Part shown: piece after piece, positions 49,268-60,789 of the stretch | How the letters are laid out: each line of letters begins with the position of its first letter | Position numbering within the stretch: the first letter of the stretch is position 1 | Source of the DNA: Conchocele bisecta | Lineage: Eukaryota; Mollusca; Bivalvia; Lucinida; Thyasiridae | Assembly: GCA_029237695.1 (NCBI GenBank) | Contig: CM055279.1 | Location: forward strand, 57,485,530 to 57,549,529 | Direction: 5' to 3' | DNA: 64,000 nucleotides | Translations under genes and position numbers: made by a program | Notes under the pieces: model-generated | What the model saw: only the letters and a program-made list of their open reading frames with translations | Told to the model about the DNA's origin: nothing | Databases searched by the model: none

Positions 49268-50044
49268 AGCAACATTACTTAATATGTAGTTAGTCTGAAC
49301 ATTCTGCAGAGAAATCTGAAATGGACGGAATCGAGCGTTATTTAAACTTAGTCCGGTTCATATGCACAGGTCAAAATATGAACTGAAAATGGCGCTTTGT
49401 GTGACAGAAATCCGTACGCGGACGAATAAAAAAAATATTTTGTTATAAATATCACATACAGCGAAACAGCGGTAGCATCTACTGTTTTAATAATATGCAT
49501 ACATATTGTAATTAATGTTTAATAGTGATATACTTATGAATAATATACGATACTATGGTTTATACTCCAGCACTATGTTTTTAGGCTGTGTGATTTGCCT
49601 CAATATAAACTGGATTAATTAATACTTATATTCATGCGCTTCATGACATCATTACATTTAAAATATGCAAATATTACTTACAGGGGTACCGATATGATAC
49701 ATTTTAATAATATATATATTGAAAATACACATTACAATCGCTTACAACATAAGTTATTGATTGAAAATAGTCACTGCATCGTGACCTATTTGACCGCATT
49801 ACCTATTGCGCGGCAACCTCATCAAACCCGCTGTTTACATAGGTAACCGGGGTAAAGCCAAAAGCGCAAAGTAGCAGCCCAACACAGTCGTAAATAACGT
49901 AAAAAAAACTTTATCTCCTTGATGACGTTTAACTGTAAGGGTAAAGACTGGAGAACCGATTTTTCTTCACAAAAAAGTCAATTTTTTGTCTATTTTGCTT
50001 CGTGTAGTTGTGGCCCTGATGTGCCGGGAAATTGTCTCAAATTA
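49268..50044. other. Unique AT-rich sequence, nothing recognised
   Basis: No convincing coding or repeat structure was seen. Confidence 0.45.
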
Positions 50045-50166
50045 TTTTTTTTTTCTTCAAATTTTCCTGGGGGAGGACCCCCACACCCCCCGCTTCAGCA
50101 CTCGCACAGTCAGTCTTCGACCAACTTTTGCGCCCCCCCTTTCTCAAATTCCTGGATCCGCCCCTG
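50045..50166 (-). mobile_element. End of a transposon with CAGGGGCGGATCCAGG terminus
   Basis: On the minus strand the segment begins TCAGGGGCGGATCCAGGAAT, then GGGGGGGCGCAAAAG, and further in GGGGTCCTCCCCCAGG, a terminus seen in many animal hAT-like MITEs (from memory). It interrupts coding-type sequence that lies immediately to its right. The other terminus was not located. Confidence 0.5.
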
Positions 50167-50167
50167 A

Positions 50168-50515
50168 CTTGCACCCTCATATGAACTGGACGAAGAAACA
50201 GTGCGGTGCTCAATACATGATACTTCAAATAGTTCATAGCATAGTGACTTAAATCTTTCAAATTCCTTTTCGTTTGTGAGGCGTTTGAAATTTTCGGCCT
50301 TATTGATGAGTCTTGCTATTCTGCTTTTGTGTTGAGCACTAATATCTTGAATTGCATGTAATGTCTTTGCCAGGCTGGAGTTATTAGAGTAGTATATATA
50401 TAAAACACGACCATTCACAATATTATCTCCACTGGTAACTTCTGAGAAATTGTCATTGATAAATTGGCGAGCGATGCCCAGTTTTTGCTTCTTAGCGTTT
50501 GGCGACCTAGCCCCC
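50168..50515 (-). pseudogene. Helical coding fragment, possibly the N-terminal part of the 45.6-47.5 kb protein
   Basis: The minus strand is open from about 50515 to 50168: SPNAKKQKLGIARQFINDNF, VNGRVLYIYYSNNSSLAKTL, ISAQHKSRIARLINKAENFK, FERFKSLCYELFEVSCIEHR, then serines. It is broken at its 3' side by the CAGGGGCGGATCC element. Its strand, style and position upstream of the coiled-coil segment suggest the same mobile-element gene, separated by about 2.6 kb of intron or insertion. That link is inference. Confidence 0.5.
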
Positions 50516-50529
50516 CCAAATAATTCTGT

Positions 50530-50760
50530 AAATTTTGGATTTTTTATTCTAATATATTTGTGTAATCATGAGTACTGGGAACTTTGCTGAGAACTTTGCT
50601 GAGAATGCAGGAAATGGCGTTTCACACCACTTGGATTGCAAAAATTTCCGGGGTGGCATGCCCCCGGACCCCCCTAGCGCTATCGGGCCCTTCGGGCCCT
50701 CAACATTGGACTCCCCCAATAATGTTCGGCTTCCGCCGCCTATGTCAGCATCAACCAATA
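50530..50760. repeat. C/G-rich dispersed-element fragment
   Basis: TTTCCGGGGTGGCATGCCCC followed by 'ggacccccctagcgctatcgg' and GGCTTCCGCCGCC is similar in style to the termini of the 50045-50166 element. AACTTTGCTGAG is tandemly duplicated at 50580-50605. There is no defined end. Confidence 0.45.
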
Positions 50761-50839
50761 AAATAATTTAGTACACCACATCTTAGTCCACAACAGCTTA
50801 TTACATTTTAATACAAGCAAAAACAGACAGACTTACCAT

Positions 50840-51500
50840 TTAATGTTCGGCGGGTATTGAGTCACAAGCCTGTGACAAACGGACCACGTAGACATCATCA
50901 CCAGATCGTGAGACACAAGCGGATCACATAGACGTCACCACCAGATCGTGAGTCGCAAGCGGATCACGTAGACATCACCAGATCGTAGAAACTGCTAGTT
51001 CCTGCAAGTCGAAAAATATGGAAAATTGAAAAATTTGGCAGGGAAGGTGGGACAAAGACTGCTTTTATTTTGTTTATCCAAGACCCGGTTGATGTGAAGC
51101 GGGGTGGGTGTGGGGAGGTGGCGTCAGGCGTGCTTGGGCAGGGTGGCTGGGGGAATGACTTGGGTGGGGTGGGGGGGGGGGGGGGGGGGCGTAACCACTT
51201 AGTGACTATCATGACGGTGAAGTCGCTTGCAGAAAAAAGTCAAAGTCAAGAAAACTACGGAAAATTTGGGCAGGGGTGGTGGGCAACAGACTGTAATTTA
51301 TATTTTATTTGGAATATGTGGGGAGGGGTGGACTGGGTGGGGTGGGACATGATGTCACTCACAGAAAAGTCAAGTCGAGAAAACTACGGAAAATTTGGGC
51401 AGGGTGGTGGGCAACAGACTGCAATTTATATTTTATTTGGCATATCATGATTATGTGGGGTGGGGGAGGGGGTTGGGGAGGGGGTGGGAATGTGTCAATG
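50840..51500. repeat. Two short tandem-repeat clusters
   Basis: 50865-50990: three copies of a 40-50 bp unit (ggatcacgtagacatcacca, ccagatcgtgag, cacaagc). 51010-51500: three copies, the first diverged, of a ~130-bp unit containing GAAAACTACGGAAAATTTGG and TGGGCAACAGACTG..AATTTATATTTTATTTGG, with GGGGTGGGG spacers and a poly(G) run at 51171-51189. Confidence 0.8.
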
Positions 51501-51830
51501 GATGGGGTGGGTGCATGCAGCTGTCAAGTTGGTGGTGCAAAAATTCCTATGTCAACAGCACTGAACACAACATAATAATCAAGGTTTTACTTCAATAATC
51601 AGCTGATCAGCTGTTGTCAACAAATGACCTAGCCAATGGGCGCCGTTGAAATCGGTCACGTGATCACAGCCATTCAGATTCAAATCAGAATGACCCAAAT
51701 TGCAACCGAAAACGGACATTCAAAATCCAATTCATCTGGCCACTAGAACAAACAAATTATGAAATATGTTGTAAATAAGTATTTATAACAGACAAACCAT
51801 TTTATATAAACCAATTTGGTATCTACATGT

Positions 51831-53707
51831 GGGCCGCGTCATGCGAAAACCGGGCTTAATGACAAAACAATCATTTTTCACTTTTTTGCATATTCTGAAT
51901 ACCGCATCTTTTAAAAGTCATATACCACAAAAACTATCACTGTATCTCAATTATTTTTCATGTTACATGTATTTTTGTAACACGTGGTAGAATCGCAAAC
52001 GACGTTTTAGCTCAATGACGTCGCAATTACGACGTTAACACTAATGGGCGACTTCAACGTCAATAAGAACGTTTAAGCGTAATGGAGTAGTAAACGAATA
52101 GGCCTGCCATGTAGGTTGATTTTAAGTAGTGTATGTATAATTTTATACTATTAGTGAATAATTGACAAACGACACGTAACCTTGGGCAAAGTCAACATTA
52201 TCTTGTGTGTACTTTTTGCACAAGTACGAACGCCAAAAATATATGAGCCGCGCCGTGCGAAACCCGCGCTTAATGACAACATTTTCAGTTTTTACTTTTT
52301 CGCGTATTCTGAATTGTACATCCTTTAAAAGCCATATTCTGCCAAAATTATCAATGTATCCCAATTATGTTTCATTTTAGAAGTAGTTTTATGACGCGTG
52401 AAAAAAACTTATATGACGTTTTAGATCAATGACGTCGAAATTACGCCGTTTTTATCAACGGCGTATACATGGGGTGTTGGTCCGGACAAGTCCTATATAT
52501 TTGTCATCTTTGATCGCATGTCAACCAAATTTGGATATCTCGTAGCCTGGCCAAGTGTCTCCCATTAGGCCAAGACAAAGTATGAAAATAATGTTTATGG
52601 CTCGTGTTGCAGTTGCTAATGTAACGTTATGTTTTGGATTGCGGCCCAAGTAACGTAATTTCGTATGAATAAGTTTCAAATAAGGCAGAGTGAGGCGTTT
52701 CCCTGTTGTTTGCTGCTGTCTGAAATAATTTTGGAGAATAATAGCGACATCATTTAACATTTCGTATGCGACGACATATTTTAAAGTAGACAGTAGGCCG
52801 CTTATAACGATTTGGTAGCGTGATACCTTATAATTGTCGCTGTGTGTCTTTCTTGAGGATCTCATTACCACCGCCTGGTCTACATTAGTATGCAGTCAAG
52901 TGATAAACTGATGATTTGATACTACACAAGCACTTTCGACTACAAAAGCAAGTTTATTACCATCACATTTCCAATTAATATGTTGATGCATTTATTTTAA
53001 ATTCAATACAAACCCCGGATATTTATGTCATTATATAGCTGCGTGTCTACCTCCATTTATGATAAAATGAGTGGCATTAAATGGCATATCATTCGCTAAG
53101 TACTGGATATAATTGTTCAAAAGTCTCAATTTACCAAGATAATAGATGGTAATATCGTTGTTCATATTTTAAGATTATTTAGGAATCAAAGTGCAGTGTA
53201 AGCGAAGATTTCGCTGATATGTAGCCAGTTAAATTATGAGTTCACCATTTTGAATTCATAAGGACAACCGACGAAAAAGAGTAAAAATGTCAAAGAACGA
53301 CAGTTAGGCGACAATGTACAGCGCCTGAAGTATTTCTAAGTCATTGATGCTGCGAGGAACTCGTGCAAGTATCGTTGCTATAATATTTTGTCACGATACC
53401 ATGGCCATAACGTCAAACATGTATTCACGTCCAATGACGTCACAAGTACGTGACGTCAAGTCATGACGTCATAATATGTGTACCGAGGTACAAGGTATCG
53501 CGTCTCATATTAGTGAAAGTTTCAGTAAGTTATCATGTTCCGTTTACTGTTCACACTTAATGTTAACTAACACCAGTAAACGTAAATGGGAGGGCAAACT
53601 GTGAACTTTTACGGCGACGCTAGACAATTTGAAACGTCGTTTTTCCGACGTCGTTTACCGCTTTTCATGACGTTGTCATTAAGCCCGGTTTTCGTATGGC
53701 GCGGCCC
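51831..53707. mobile_element. 1.9-kb TIR transposon (GGGCCGCG ends), non-autonomous or decayed
   Basis: Left GGGCCGCGTCATGCGAAAAC then CGGGCTTAATGACAA; right TTGTCATTAAGCCCGG then TTTTCGTATGGCGCGGCCC. ATGT flanks both sides (51827-51830, 53708-53711), within a longer TACATGT/ATGTATA context. The terminal ~200 bp is repeated internally at 52245-52460 (414-bp offset). A minus-strand 116-codon frame at 52521-52871 (LSTLKYVVAYEMLNDVAIIL, LPYLKLIHTKLRYLGRN) is not recognised. No transposase signature was seen. Confidence 0.75.
53432..53478. promoter_or_regulatory. Cluster of TGACGTCA (CRE-like) motifs
   Basis: TGACGTCA or a one-base variant appears at about 53434, 53449 and 53464 within 47 bp (AATGACGTCACA, CGTGACGTCAAG, CATGACGTCATAA). 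TGACGTCA is the canonical CREB/ATF site. It lies inside the TIR transposon. Function is not shown. Confidence 0.6.
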
Positions 53708-53711
53708 ATGT

Positions 53712-54762
53712 ATATAATGAGGTTATCATTGTGTAAAGTGAAGATAAACATCGGCTATTTTTTATGAAAATCTTCCAAATTTAGAAAAATGGCCGCCACC
53801 TTCGGTAGCGAATGTCGCACATAAATTCAATACCGTCGCATTAAGTTTCAAACTTCAAACTTCGCATAAATGGAGATAAATGTATGTTGTAATTGAACAT
53901 TAAAATTTAAAATGTGAACAAACTTACCTTTTAGGAGAATTTTGATGATAAATATGAGCCGTGACCTTCACGGCATTGTAACTTCGGCTGTGGGAAACTC
54001 TCGAAAAAAAATCGAAAACAAGGCAACGCATTGAGGCGCCCTCTATATTTTGGGTACAACGTCATTCGGAATCCCGCAATTTAAGCCAATTAAACCGCCT
54101 AGAAGGAGACACACCCCTCCGACAAGTGCGCGCTTCCTGTCACAGATAAACACAGCGTAATATCGATCGCCGATTACGCAATTACGCACGTACCTATATT
54201 GCTTCACTGAATTAGTGGAAACTAAACTATTTTATCAATAATAATGTCAAACAATCCATGCCGAAAAGACCCAGATGCTGCACATTCGCAGTGATATAAA
54301 TCAGAGGCACACAATGTACAGAATCCGCAATTCTGGAATCAATTGGTTAAATTTAAACAATCCGACATGTCAAAATCAATTCATAAAATCCCCATAAAAC
54401 TATAAATAATCTACTATAAATGACAACAGACCTATTGAATATAATGCAAGAAAACTCCCTCTTTAATTAAAACTAACCAATTCCCTCAGCATACCCCAAT
54501 TACATCAAAACAATTGAATACCTTTTCTGTGAAACAAAACAGCTGATCAAACAATGGCCATTGTTTACTCTACCATAGTAACTGCCAGGATATCACATCA
54601 TCAGGAAAAACTCAAACGTATACCGACGTCATATCGTCATATCGTGGAGCATGTTAAAGTATACATGTAAAATACTATACATGTAAAATAGCATTGATAT
54701 TATTATTATTACATAAATTATACATGGTATTAATAGAGCGTCACAATACTTATCTTAATAAG
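53712..54762. other. Unique AT-rich sequence, nothing recognised
   Basis: No repeat or coding signal beyond short ATGTAAAATA duplications near 54665. Confidence 0.45.
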
Positions 54763-55153
54763 CACACTTTGAGGGAGAACTTTTCCATTTATTTTAGGAT
54801 TAAATTTATTTATTTTTATTGTACTGAATTAATTACATTATCACAGCCATTTTGTGGCCGGATTAGCTCAGTAGGTAGAGCATCGGACTGCGGATCGGGA
54901 GACCCTGGGTATGATTCCCAGCTCGACCGCTACGAATGGCTGATTCAGCGTGTCCTTGGGCAAGACAACTTCATGCTAGCCTAGTCCGATCGGATGTGGA
55001 CTTAAATAGTCGGTCCCGACATGCAAGGTCATCGAGCCAGTGCTGTCGTTAAATCAAAGCATTTACATTTACAATCATCAAATAAATGCAGTCATTAGTT
55101 CTATATGAATAATGCATTTCGGGAAAAATAAATGATTTTGGTGAAATAGGCTA
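54763..55153. mobile_element. Palindromic MITE family M, copy 2, split by a SINE
   Basis: The left part (CACTTTGAGGGAG; TACTGAATTAATTACATTATC; ACAGCCATTTTG) and right part (AATCATCAAATAAATG; AGTTCTATATGAATAATGCA; CGGGAAAAATAA; TTTTGGTGAAATAGG) together match the two halves of copy 1. The SINE lies at the position of the central hairpin loop. Confidence 0.75.
54856..55072 (+). mobile_element. tRNA-derived SINE
   Basis: The head 54856-54932 is tRNA-like: GGCCGGATTAGCTCAGTAGG contains an A box (TAGCTCAGTAGG), and GGGTATGATTCCCAGC is a slightly mutated B box (consensus GGTTCRANYCC). The arm GGACTGCGGATC is tRNA-like as well. The body includes GTGTCCTTGGGCAAGAC, a phrase found in conserved central domains of several invertebrate SINE superfamilies (from memory), then CGGTCCCGAC. 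The tail ends in ATTTACATTTAC. Length is about 215 bp. The B box carries changes that may weaken Pol III transcription. Confidence 0.8.
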
Positions 55154-55476
55154 CTAGCTGACCTGTGTCTGTTACATTTTCTGCCTGGGTTGCTGTCTGC
55201 AATTGTGCTGGCAAACTGAACTGATGAAGTACTGCCCACTTGATAACATACATGTAGTGGTGAGGATGCACAGGAATTGTAAACCATGCTGATGTCTGTC
55301 ACACTCACATACCGCTTTAACTTTAAAGGTACCTGCCCTCTCAGTAGGAATTAAATAATTGTACCAGTTCTAAAAATTACAAGTGCCCGCTATACAGATA
55401 TAATCATTTAGTAATATTTCTTTTACTGATAGTGACTGTATCAGGCTATTTTCATATGCAAATTAGGCATCATTTT
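55154..55476. other. Unique sequence, nothing recognised
   Basis: No coding or repeat structure was seen in this ~320 bp. Confidence 0.45.
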
Positions 55477-56331
55477 TGTCGAGCCCGCTTGCGGAAAGCG
55501 AGGCATAGTGATCACAATGACGTCTGGGTGTCCGTGTGTCCGTGTGTCCGTCCGTCCGTGTGTCAGTCCATCCGTCAGTCCGGGCCAACATCCGGGGGTT
55601 TGAGGGCTTAGGGGCGTGGTTAGCAACAAAAGATTCCTTTGTAATATTCCGTAACCTCATAAACTCTATTGTTGTTTAATATGGGCTTTTTCTTTGTCCG
55701 TCCGTCCGAAATTTGCGTTAAAGTTTTTAAATACCTTATATATCTGCAGTCCTAAGTCACATTGACTTGAAACTTCATATGCTTATTAGTCATCATCCAT
55801 ATATTCATGCTGTATCCCACTCATGCGGCCCCTGTGCCCAAGGTCAAGGTCAAATGACTTTGTCAAAATTTGCGTTAAACTTTTCAAATACCTTATATCT
55901 CTGTAACCGTAAGTCGATTTCTTGAAACTTTGTATGCTTATTGGGAATCATCCATATAATCATTCTGTGTCCCATTCATGCGGCCCCTCTGCCCCAAGGT
56001 CAAGACCAAATGACTTAGAAGTTTGCGTTATTATAAAATCTGTGTTAAAGCTTTTGCATATCTTATATCTCCACAATTGTGACTCCAATTTACTTCCAAC
56101 TTCCAATACTTTTCTCTGATATTACTTCCAACATCCAATACAAATTCTTATTCATCATCCATATTTTCATTCTATAGCCTGCCCAAGGTCCAGGTTAAAT
56201 TACTTTAAAATTTGCGTTAAAGCTTTTACATACCTTATATCTCCACAACCCTTAATTCAAACTTCAAATAAATACACTCTGAGACCATCAAATGCCTCGG
56301 CGGGCTCGACATGTGGGCTGCGGCCATCTGG
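55477..56331 (+). mobile_element. Helentron-like element family A, copy 3
   Basis: 5' TGTCGAGCCCGCTTGCGG at 55477, GTCC-rich stretch, core units with CCAAGGTCAAGG, then 'caaataaatacactctgagaccatc', 3' GCGGGCTCGAC at 56300-56310, GGGCTGCGGCC hairpin (one mismatch), CATCTGG at 56325-56331. At 855 bp it is the cleanest full-length A copy. Element G follows after TTTTTT. Confidence 0.8.
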
Positions 56332-56337
56332 TTTTTT

Positions 56338-58432
56338 AGATCGCTTGCACGAAGTGCAGAAGAGCTTATGGCATACCCCCGGTGTCCGAGTCTTCGGCGT
56401 CGGCGGCGTCAGCGTCCACAAACTTAACGTTGGGGTAAATGTTTTATAACTTCTGTTTCCTTTCATGGAACACTTTGTTATTTCATACATGCATTCATCT
56501 GATGACCCTCTATCATGCTGTAGCAAATCCATGATCCAACACCCAACCCTTACCCCAAGGTCAAGGTCACAAACTTAGCATGTTCATAAACTTAACGTTG
56601 GGGTAAATGTTGTGTAACTTCTGTTTATTAAAGGGAATGCCTTCATATTTCATACATGCATTCATCTGATGATACTCTATTGTGCTATAGCAAATCCATG
56701 ACCTACCGCCCATCCCTTACCCCAAGGTCAAGGTCACAAACTTACCACATTCATAAACTTAGCGTTGGGGTAAATGTCTTATAACATCTGTTTTATTTCA
56801 TGGAACACCTTGATATTTCATACATGCATTCCTCAGATGACCCTCTATCATGCTGTAGCAAATCCACGACTCACCACCCAACCCTTACCCCAAGGTCAAG
56901 GTCACAAACCTAGCACATTCATAAACTTAACGTTGGGGTAAATGCTGTGTAACTTCTGTTTCTTTATAGGGAATACATTCATATTTTATACATGCATTCA
57001 TCTGATGATACTCTATCGTACTATAGCAATTCCATAACCCACCTCCCACCACTTTCCCCAAGGTCACAAACTTAGCACATTCATAAACTTAACGTTGGGG
57101 TAAATGGAACGCCTTGATATTTCATGCATGCATTCATCTGATGATACTCTATTGTGCTATAGCAAATCCATGACCCACCTCTTACCCCAAGGTCAAGGTC
57201 ACAAACTTAGCACATTCATAAACTTAACGTTGCGGTAAATGTCTTATAACATCTGTTTCCTTTCATGGAACGCCTTGATATTTCATACATGCATTCATCT
57301 GATGATACTCTATTGTGCTATAGCAAATCCATGACCCACCCCTTACCCCAAGGTCAAGGTCACAAACTTAGCACATTCATAAACTTAACGTTGGGGTAAA
57401 TGTCTTATAACATCTGTTACCTTTCATGGAACGCCTTGATATTTCATACATGCATTCATGTGATGATACCCTATCGTGCTATCGCAAATCCATGACACAC
57501 CGCCCACCCCTTACTCCAAGGTCAAGGTCACAAACTTAGCACATTCATAAACTTAACATTGGGGTAAATGTCTTATAACATCTGTTTCCTTTCATGGAAC
57601 ACCTTGATATTTCATACATGCATTCCTCAGATGACCCTCTATCATGCTGTAGCAAATCCACAACCCACCACCCAACCCTTACCCCAAGGTCAAGGTCACA
57701 AACTTAGCATGTTCATAAACTTAACGTTGGGGTAAATGTTGTGTAACTTCTGTTTCTTTACAGGGAACGCTTTGATATTTCATACATGCATTCATCTGAT
57801 GATCCTCTATTGTGCTACAGCAAATCCATGACCCATCCCCCCCACCCCTTTCCCCAAGGTCAAGGTCACAAACTTAGCACATTCATACATGCATTCCTCG
57901 TGTGAATAGCTATCATGCTGTAGAAAATCACCAACTTAGTGCGTTCATAAACTTAACGTTGGGTTAAATTTGGTTTTACTTCTCTTTTCAGGGAGCGCAT
58001 TGATATTTCATACATGCATTCATCTTAATATGCTATAGTATGCAAACCCACGACCCACCTTGCACCACTGACCCCAATGTCAGGGTCCACCGCACGCCTC
58101 AAGTTGCCGAATTTGGCCTCCTATTGGGTTTTCCCACACATAAATCCAACAGGTTTCTATTTACACACACTTTGAAACTGTTTGCATTCATTTTGGTACA
58201 AAAATGGGTTTGTAGTCGATGAAAATATCAATACAGTGCGACCCCGTTAGTACACGCTTCACTATAACACGATTTCAGTTAGTACACGATTGTGCCTTGG
58301 CTCCCGAAGGTCCACCACATGCCCCTTAACCCAAGGTCAAGTTATATAATATTCATGTTTTTTTATGCAACTGTGCCAAGTTTGAGTGAAGGCTGCCAAC
58401 AGGCGAGCTTCGTTGTCTTCTGACAACTTTTG
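56338..58432 (+). mobile_element. Helentron-like element family G
   Basis: 5' AGATCGCTTGCACGAAGTGC at 56338, then GGCGTCGGCGGCGTCAGCGT and about nine ~166-bp units (cataaacttaacgttggggtaaatg; tttcatacatgcattcatctgatga; ctatagcaaatccatgac; ccccaaggtcaaggtcacaaactt). CATAAACTTA recurs at 56585, 56752, 56919 and onward. The 3' end has GCGAGCT at 58403-58409 and the hairpin GTTGTCTTCTGACAAC. The 5' inverted repeat is diverged (AGATCGC against GCGAGCT). Confidence 0.7.
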
Positions 58433-58449
58433 ATATTATTTATACTAAT

Positions 58450-58757
58450 AAATGCCGACTGTCAAGGTCAAATGACTTTGAAATTTGTGTTAAAGTTTTT
58501 GCATACCTTATATCTTCACAACACTTACTGTGATTTACTTCAAACTTAAAATAATTCTTATCATCCATATTTTCATTCTATAGCAGCCCACCCATGCGGC
58601 CCACATGCCTAAGATCAAGGTCAAATGACTTTAAAATTTGCGTTAAAGCCTTTACATACCTTATATATCCACAACCCTTAATTCAAACTTCAAATAAATA
58701 CACTCTGAGACCATCAAATGCTTTGGCGGGCTCGACATGCAGGCCGCGGCCATCTGG
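58450..58757 (+). mobile_element. Helentron-like element family A, copy 4 (5'-truncated)
   Basis: Only the last core unit and 3' end are present: 'caaataaatacactctgagaccatc', GCGGGCTCGACA at 58726-58737, GGCCGCGGCC hairpin, CATCTGG at 58751-58757. It is followed by TTTTTT and element H. Confidence 0.75.
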
Positions 58758-58763
58758 TTTTTT

Positions 58764-59405
58764 AGCCAGGTTTTTTTTTTTTTAAAAACCCAGGCTATTG
58801 GATTAGCGGGCGGGCGTGCGGGTGTGCGGGCGGCGGGCGGCGTCCACAATCAATGTTAAGTTTTCGTGTTTTCGTCCATTTCTTTGTTACTGTACCACAT
58901 AGAACCAACAAACTTTCACAGCTTCATAACCAAGGGGTGCCCACCACATATCACTATTCAACATGTTACCTTTTTTTTAACTTGACCCATTTTTTCCGCG
59001 CAGTCGACTTAGCCATTTTCAATGCTAACTTTTCGCGTTTACAATGTTAAGTTTTCGTGTTTAAGTCCATTTCTTTGGTACTGTACCACATAGGACCAAC
59101 AAACTTTCACAGCTTCATAATTAAGGGGTGCCCACCACATACAACTATCCAACATGTGACCATTTTTTTTACCTTGACCTATTTTTTCTACGTAATTGAC
59201 TTAGCCATTTTCAACGTTAACTTTTTAACGTATGTCTGGTTAAAGTTTTTTGGTTAAAGTTTTTCGTTATACTATATCTCTGCAACTGCTTCGCCCATTA
59301 CCTTGAAACTTCACATGGGTGTTTATCATCATCCATATTTTCATTCTACCCCCCAACCGTGCGGCCCCTGTGCCCAATGTCAAGGTCAAATTACTTTGAA
59401 TTTTT
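58764..59405 (+). mobile_element. Helentron-like element family H, copy 1 (3' missing)
   Basis: 5' AGCCAGGTTTTTT at 58764 with the hairpin partner AACCCAGGCT, a GCGGGCG-rich stretch, two ~187-bp units (caatgttaagttttcgtg; ccatttctttggtactgtaccac; ttcacagcttcataa.caaggggtgcccaccaca) and one unit of the 'ctatatctctgcaactgcttcgcccattacc' type. It is cut by the start of the second H copy. Confidence 0.7.
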
Positions 59406-60335
59406 AGCCAGGTTTTTTGAAAAAAAATCCAGGCTATTGGATTGGCGAAAGCCGGGCGGGGGGGCGGCGGGCGGGCGGCGGGCGGGCAGTCGGGCTGCGT
59501 CCACAATCAATGTTAAGTTTTCGTGTTTGAGTCCATTTCTTTGTTACTGTACCACCTCGGACAACCAAACTTTCACAGCTTCATAATCAAGGGGTGCCCA
59601 CCACATATCACTATCCAACATGTTACTTTTTTTTTAACTTGACCCATTTTTTCCGCGCAATCGACTTAGCCATTTTCAATGTTAAGTTTTCGCGTTTTCA
59701 ATGTTAAGTTTTCGTGTTTAAGTCCATTTCTTTGGTACTGTACCACCTAGGACCACCAAACTTTCACAGCTTCATAATCAAGGGGTGCCCACCACATATC
59801 ACTATCCAACATGTTACTTTTTTTTTAACTTCACCCATTTTTTCCGCGCAGTCGACTTAGCCATTTTCAATGTTAAGTTTTCGTGTTTACAATGTTAAGT
59901 TTTCGTGTTTAAGTCCATTTCTTTGGTACTGTACCACCTAGGACCACCAAACTTTCACAGCTTCATAACCAAGGGGTGCCTACCACATACAACTATCCAA
60001 CATGTGACCATTTTTTTACCTTCACCTATTATTTCTACGTAATTGACTTAGCCATTTTCAACGTTAACTTTTTAACGTACGTCTGGTTAGAGTTTTTTGG
60101 TTAAAACTTTTTTGTTATACTATATCTCTGCAACTGCTTCGCCCATTACCTTGAAACTTCACATGGGTGTTTATCATCATCCATATTTTTATTCTAACCC
60201 CCAACCGTGCGGCCCTTGTGCCCAATGTCAAGGTCAAATTACTTTGAATTTTTTTGTTAAAGTTTTTTCGTGTACTATATCTCTGCAACTGCTTCACCCA
60301 ATACCTTGATACTTCACATGGGTGTTTATCATCAT

Positions 60336-60508
60336 TGTCGCACCTGCTTGCGGAAAGCGCGATATCGTCGGCATTTTGGCATACGTCCGTCCGTTCGTCC
60401 GTGTGTCCGGTTAAAGTTTTTTGGTTAAAGTTTTTCCATCTACTATATCTATTTTTTTAGTGTCCATGCCTCGCCCCAAGGCGCGACATGCAGGCCATGG
60501 CCATCTAG
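60336..60508 (+). mobile_element. Miniature Helentron-like element A', copy 1 (173 bp)
   Basis: 5' TGTCGCACCTGCTTGCGG, GCGCGATATCGTC, GTCCGTCC stretch; 3' GGCGCGACA at 60480-60488, hairpin GGCCATGGCC, CATCTAG at 60502-60508. It is inserted in element H between GTTTATCATCAT and TCTACAAAAAG. Confidence 0.75.
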
Positions 60509-60682
60509 TCTACAAAAAGTGGGTATAATTATGTTATCCAAGTGTCTATGCTTGGAAAAAACCTGGCCTTCGTGGCTTTGCCTCGTTTCTTGTTTTGTTT
60601 TTGTTAAAGTTTTTTCGTGTACTATATCTCTGCAACTGCTTCACCCATTACCTTGATACTTCACATGGGTGTTTATCATCAT

Positions 60683-60789
60683 TGTCGCGCCCGCTTGCGG
60701 AAAGCGCGATATAGTCGGCATTTTGGCATATGTCCGTCCGTCCGTACGTCCTCGCCCCAAGGCGCGACATGCAGGCCACGGCCATCTAG
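60683..60789 (+). mobile_element. Miniature Helentron-like element A', copy 2 (107 bp)
   Basis: 5' TGTCGCGCCCGCTTGCGG and 3' GGCGCGACA (60761-60769) are perfect inverse complements over nine bases. GGCCACGGCC hairpin and CATCTAG follow. It is practically only the two ends with a short GTCCGTCC stretch between. Confidence 0.78.

Noticed and set aside
54856..54932. Functional tRNA gene
   Set aside because: The A box is good, but the B box is altered and the acceptor ends do not pair cleanly. The conserved SINE body follows directly.
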